DNA of 7,802 nt from the NCBI GenBank assembly GCA_964579765.1, contig CAZOIK010000049.1:1-7802 (forward strand). Direction: 5' to 3'. Positions 7,159 through 7,802 of this stretch are shown piece after piece. The position numbers and the translations under genes were made by a program. The notes below the pieces were generated by a model. The model had not been told where the DNA came from and searched no databases. It saw only the letters and a list, made by a program, of their open reading frames with translations. The DNA comes from DATNBT01 sp964579765 (lineage in GTDB: Bacteria; Acidobacteriota; Vicinamibacteria; Vicinamibacterales; CAVVIG01). The first letter of the stretch is position 1. Every line of letters starts with the position of its first letter.

Positions 7159-7218
7159 GCGCCAGCTTAGCACTCGCGCCGACGGGGCCGCCGCGAGCCT
7201 TCTGGTAGGATCAATGGA
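7159..7218. promoter_or_regulatory. Divergent intergenic region with possible promoters for the VWA and dioxygenase genes
   Basis: These 60 bases separate two divergent starts and must hold promoter signals for both unless transcription enters from elsewhere. No convincing -35/-10 pair is visible. Both starts do have a TANNNT hexamer just upstream: TAAGCT (complement of 7164-7169) 5 bases before the VWA ATG, and TAGGAT (7206-7211) 7 bases before the dioxygenase TTG. This could be a -10 element of leaderless transcripts. For the dioxygenase, the same bases can instead be read as an AGGA ribosome binding site (7207-7210). Confidence 0.3.
7207..7210 (+). promoter_or_regulatory. Possible ribosome binding site for the dioxygenase TTG start
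   Basis: AGGA lies 8 bases before the TTG at 7219, a usable Shine-Dalgarno spacing. An ATG at 7214 is not the start because it runs into TGA after one further codon. Confidence 0.45.
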
Positions 7219-7802
7219 TTGAGTCCCCACACGGTTATTGTGCCGGATCGGTCGCTGCAGGAATCGCTGTCGCAGGACGGCTTCGTGTTCGTGCGCAGCG
7301 AGGCGATGCGGCAGGCGCTCGAGCGGTTCGGGCCGCTCGCCGACTGGGACGCGTTCGCGTCGAGCTGGGACGCGCTCGAGCTCGACGAGCACATGGCCGA
7401 CGGCGGACGCTATCGGCGGCGGCGGCACGCCGTGTACGCTGCCGGGCGTGAGGGCGCGATCGAACGGCGGCCGCATCAGCCGCACTACCAGACGCTCGAC
7501 TACAACCCCCTCAACGGCGGCGTTGCGCGCTGGTTCGCGCCAATCACGACTGAGGTCGGCCGCGGCGAGTCGATGTGCACGATCCTCGCGTTCAGCCACG
7601 CGCTCTTCGAGCGCCTCGCCCCGAACGTCGATCGGTGGAAGATCGAGGTGCATCAGTTCCGCATCGAGGCGCAGCCGGGAAGCGAAGGCCTGCCGACGCC
7701 CGAAGGGATGCATCGGGACGGCGTGGACTACGTGCTCGTGCTGCTCGTCAATCGCGTCAACATCGCGAGCGGCACGACGTCGATTCACGCGCCGGATGGG
7801 CG
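7219..7802 (+). CDS. 2OG-Fe(II) dioxygenase of the L-isoleucine-4-hydroxylase-like family (3' end missing)
   Basis: 194 whole codons are visible and the frame is open at the right edge. The sequence fits the 2OG-Fe dioxygenase family that includes bacterial free-amino-acid hydroxylases such as L-isoleucine 4-hydroxylase. It has an N-terminal 'DGFVFV' segment, then HYQTLDYNPLNGG (about residues 90-102), HQFRIEA (about 149-155), and the iron-site segment TPEGMHRDGVDYV with His165-x-Asp167, followed by RVNIASGTTSIH. The distal iron-binding His and the 2-oxoglutarate-binding Arg should lie past the window edge. Reactions in the family couple decarboxylation of 2-oxoglutarate to hydroxylation; the substrate here cannot be read from sequence. 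TTG is chosen because it is the only ATG, GTG or TTG codon between the upstream in-frame stop (7168-7170) and the conserved N-terminus. GTG at 7240 is the next alternative. It is divergent from the VWA gene with no evident functional link. Confidence 0.82.
   Translation, partial: MSPHTVIVPDRSLQESLSQDGFVFVRSEAMRQALERFGPLADWDAFASSWDALELDEHMADGGRYRRRRHAVYAAGREGAIERRPHQPHYQTLDYNPLNGGVARWFAPITTEVGRGESMCTILAFSHALFERLAPNVDRWKIEVHQFRIEAQPGSEGLPTPEGMHRDGVDYVLVLLVNRVNIASGTTSIHAPDG

Noticed and set aside
6244..7170. 308-codon plus-strand frame opposite the VWA gene
   Set aside because: It is an Arg/Val/Asp-rich shadow. The minus strand encodes a signal peptide and a full MIDAS in the same place.
7214..7222. 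ATG at 7214 as start of the dioxygenase
   Set aside because: It reads Met-Asp-stop and is in the wrong frame. The TTG at 7219 opens the conserved frame.
7159..7788. Upstream extension of the VWA reading frame by about 210 codons
   Set aside because: The signal peptide begins at the internal Met at 7158, and the extension lies antisense to a convincing dioxygenase gene.
1..7802. tRNA, rRNA, CRISPR, riboswitch, IS element, phage or defence island
   Set aside because: Reading both strands showed no such structure, no direct repeat array with spacers, and no transposase or integrase motifs.

Overview
The window is GC-rich, densely coding bacterial DNA. Two features point to the phylum Acidobacteriota, probably a Vicinamibacteria-like soil or environmental lineage. 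One is a secreted von Willebrand factor A (VWA) protein of the type known as the 'VWFA-related acidobacterial domain'. The other is the overall style: high GC, long antisense shadow frames and short palindromic repeats. The lineage is an inference from protein style; no rRNA or other marker gene is present.

Layout. Bases 1-2705 (+) are the 3' part of an addB-like gene, cut by the left edge. Bases 2702-6214 (+) are a complete addA-like gene that overlaps it by the 4-base ATGA junction. Together they encode the two subunits of an AddAB/RexAB-type helicase-nuclease for double-strand-break end resection. The visible catalytic and Fe-S motifs are intact in both. Bases 6232-7158 (-) encode the exported VWA protein, convergent with addA; the two stop codons lie inside one compact inverted-repeat cluster. 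Bases 7219-7802 (+) are the 5' part of a 2-oxoglutarate/Fe(II) dioxygenase of the L-isoleucine-4-hydroxylase-like type. It starts at a TTG codon, is divergent from the VWA gene and is cut by the right edge.

How the genes relate. addB and addA are a translationally coupled operon for one complex. The VWA and dioxygenase genes share only a 60-base divergent intergenic region, and nothing ties them to DNA repair. No RNA gene, CRISPR array, insertion sequence, integrase or toxin-antitoxin pair is visible.

The protein content looks ordinary, and I do not see a new multi-gene system. The unexplained structure is in small DNA repeats. A 57-base near-perfect palindrome lies in frame inside addA, between the helicase core and the nuclease domain. 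A 16-base perfect palindrome lies elsewhere in addA. Four 7-base tandem units lie inside addB. A set of three overlapping, mutually exclusive hairpins covers the addA/VWA stop codons. The two larger palindromes share GTAG...CTAC ends, which suggests a dispersed palindromic repeat family that tolerates or enters coding sequence.
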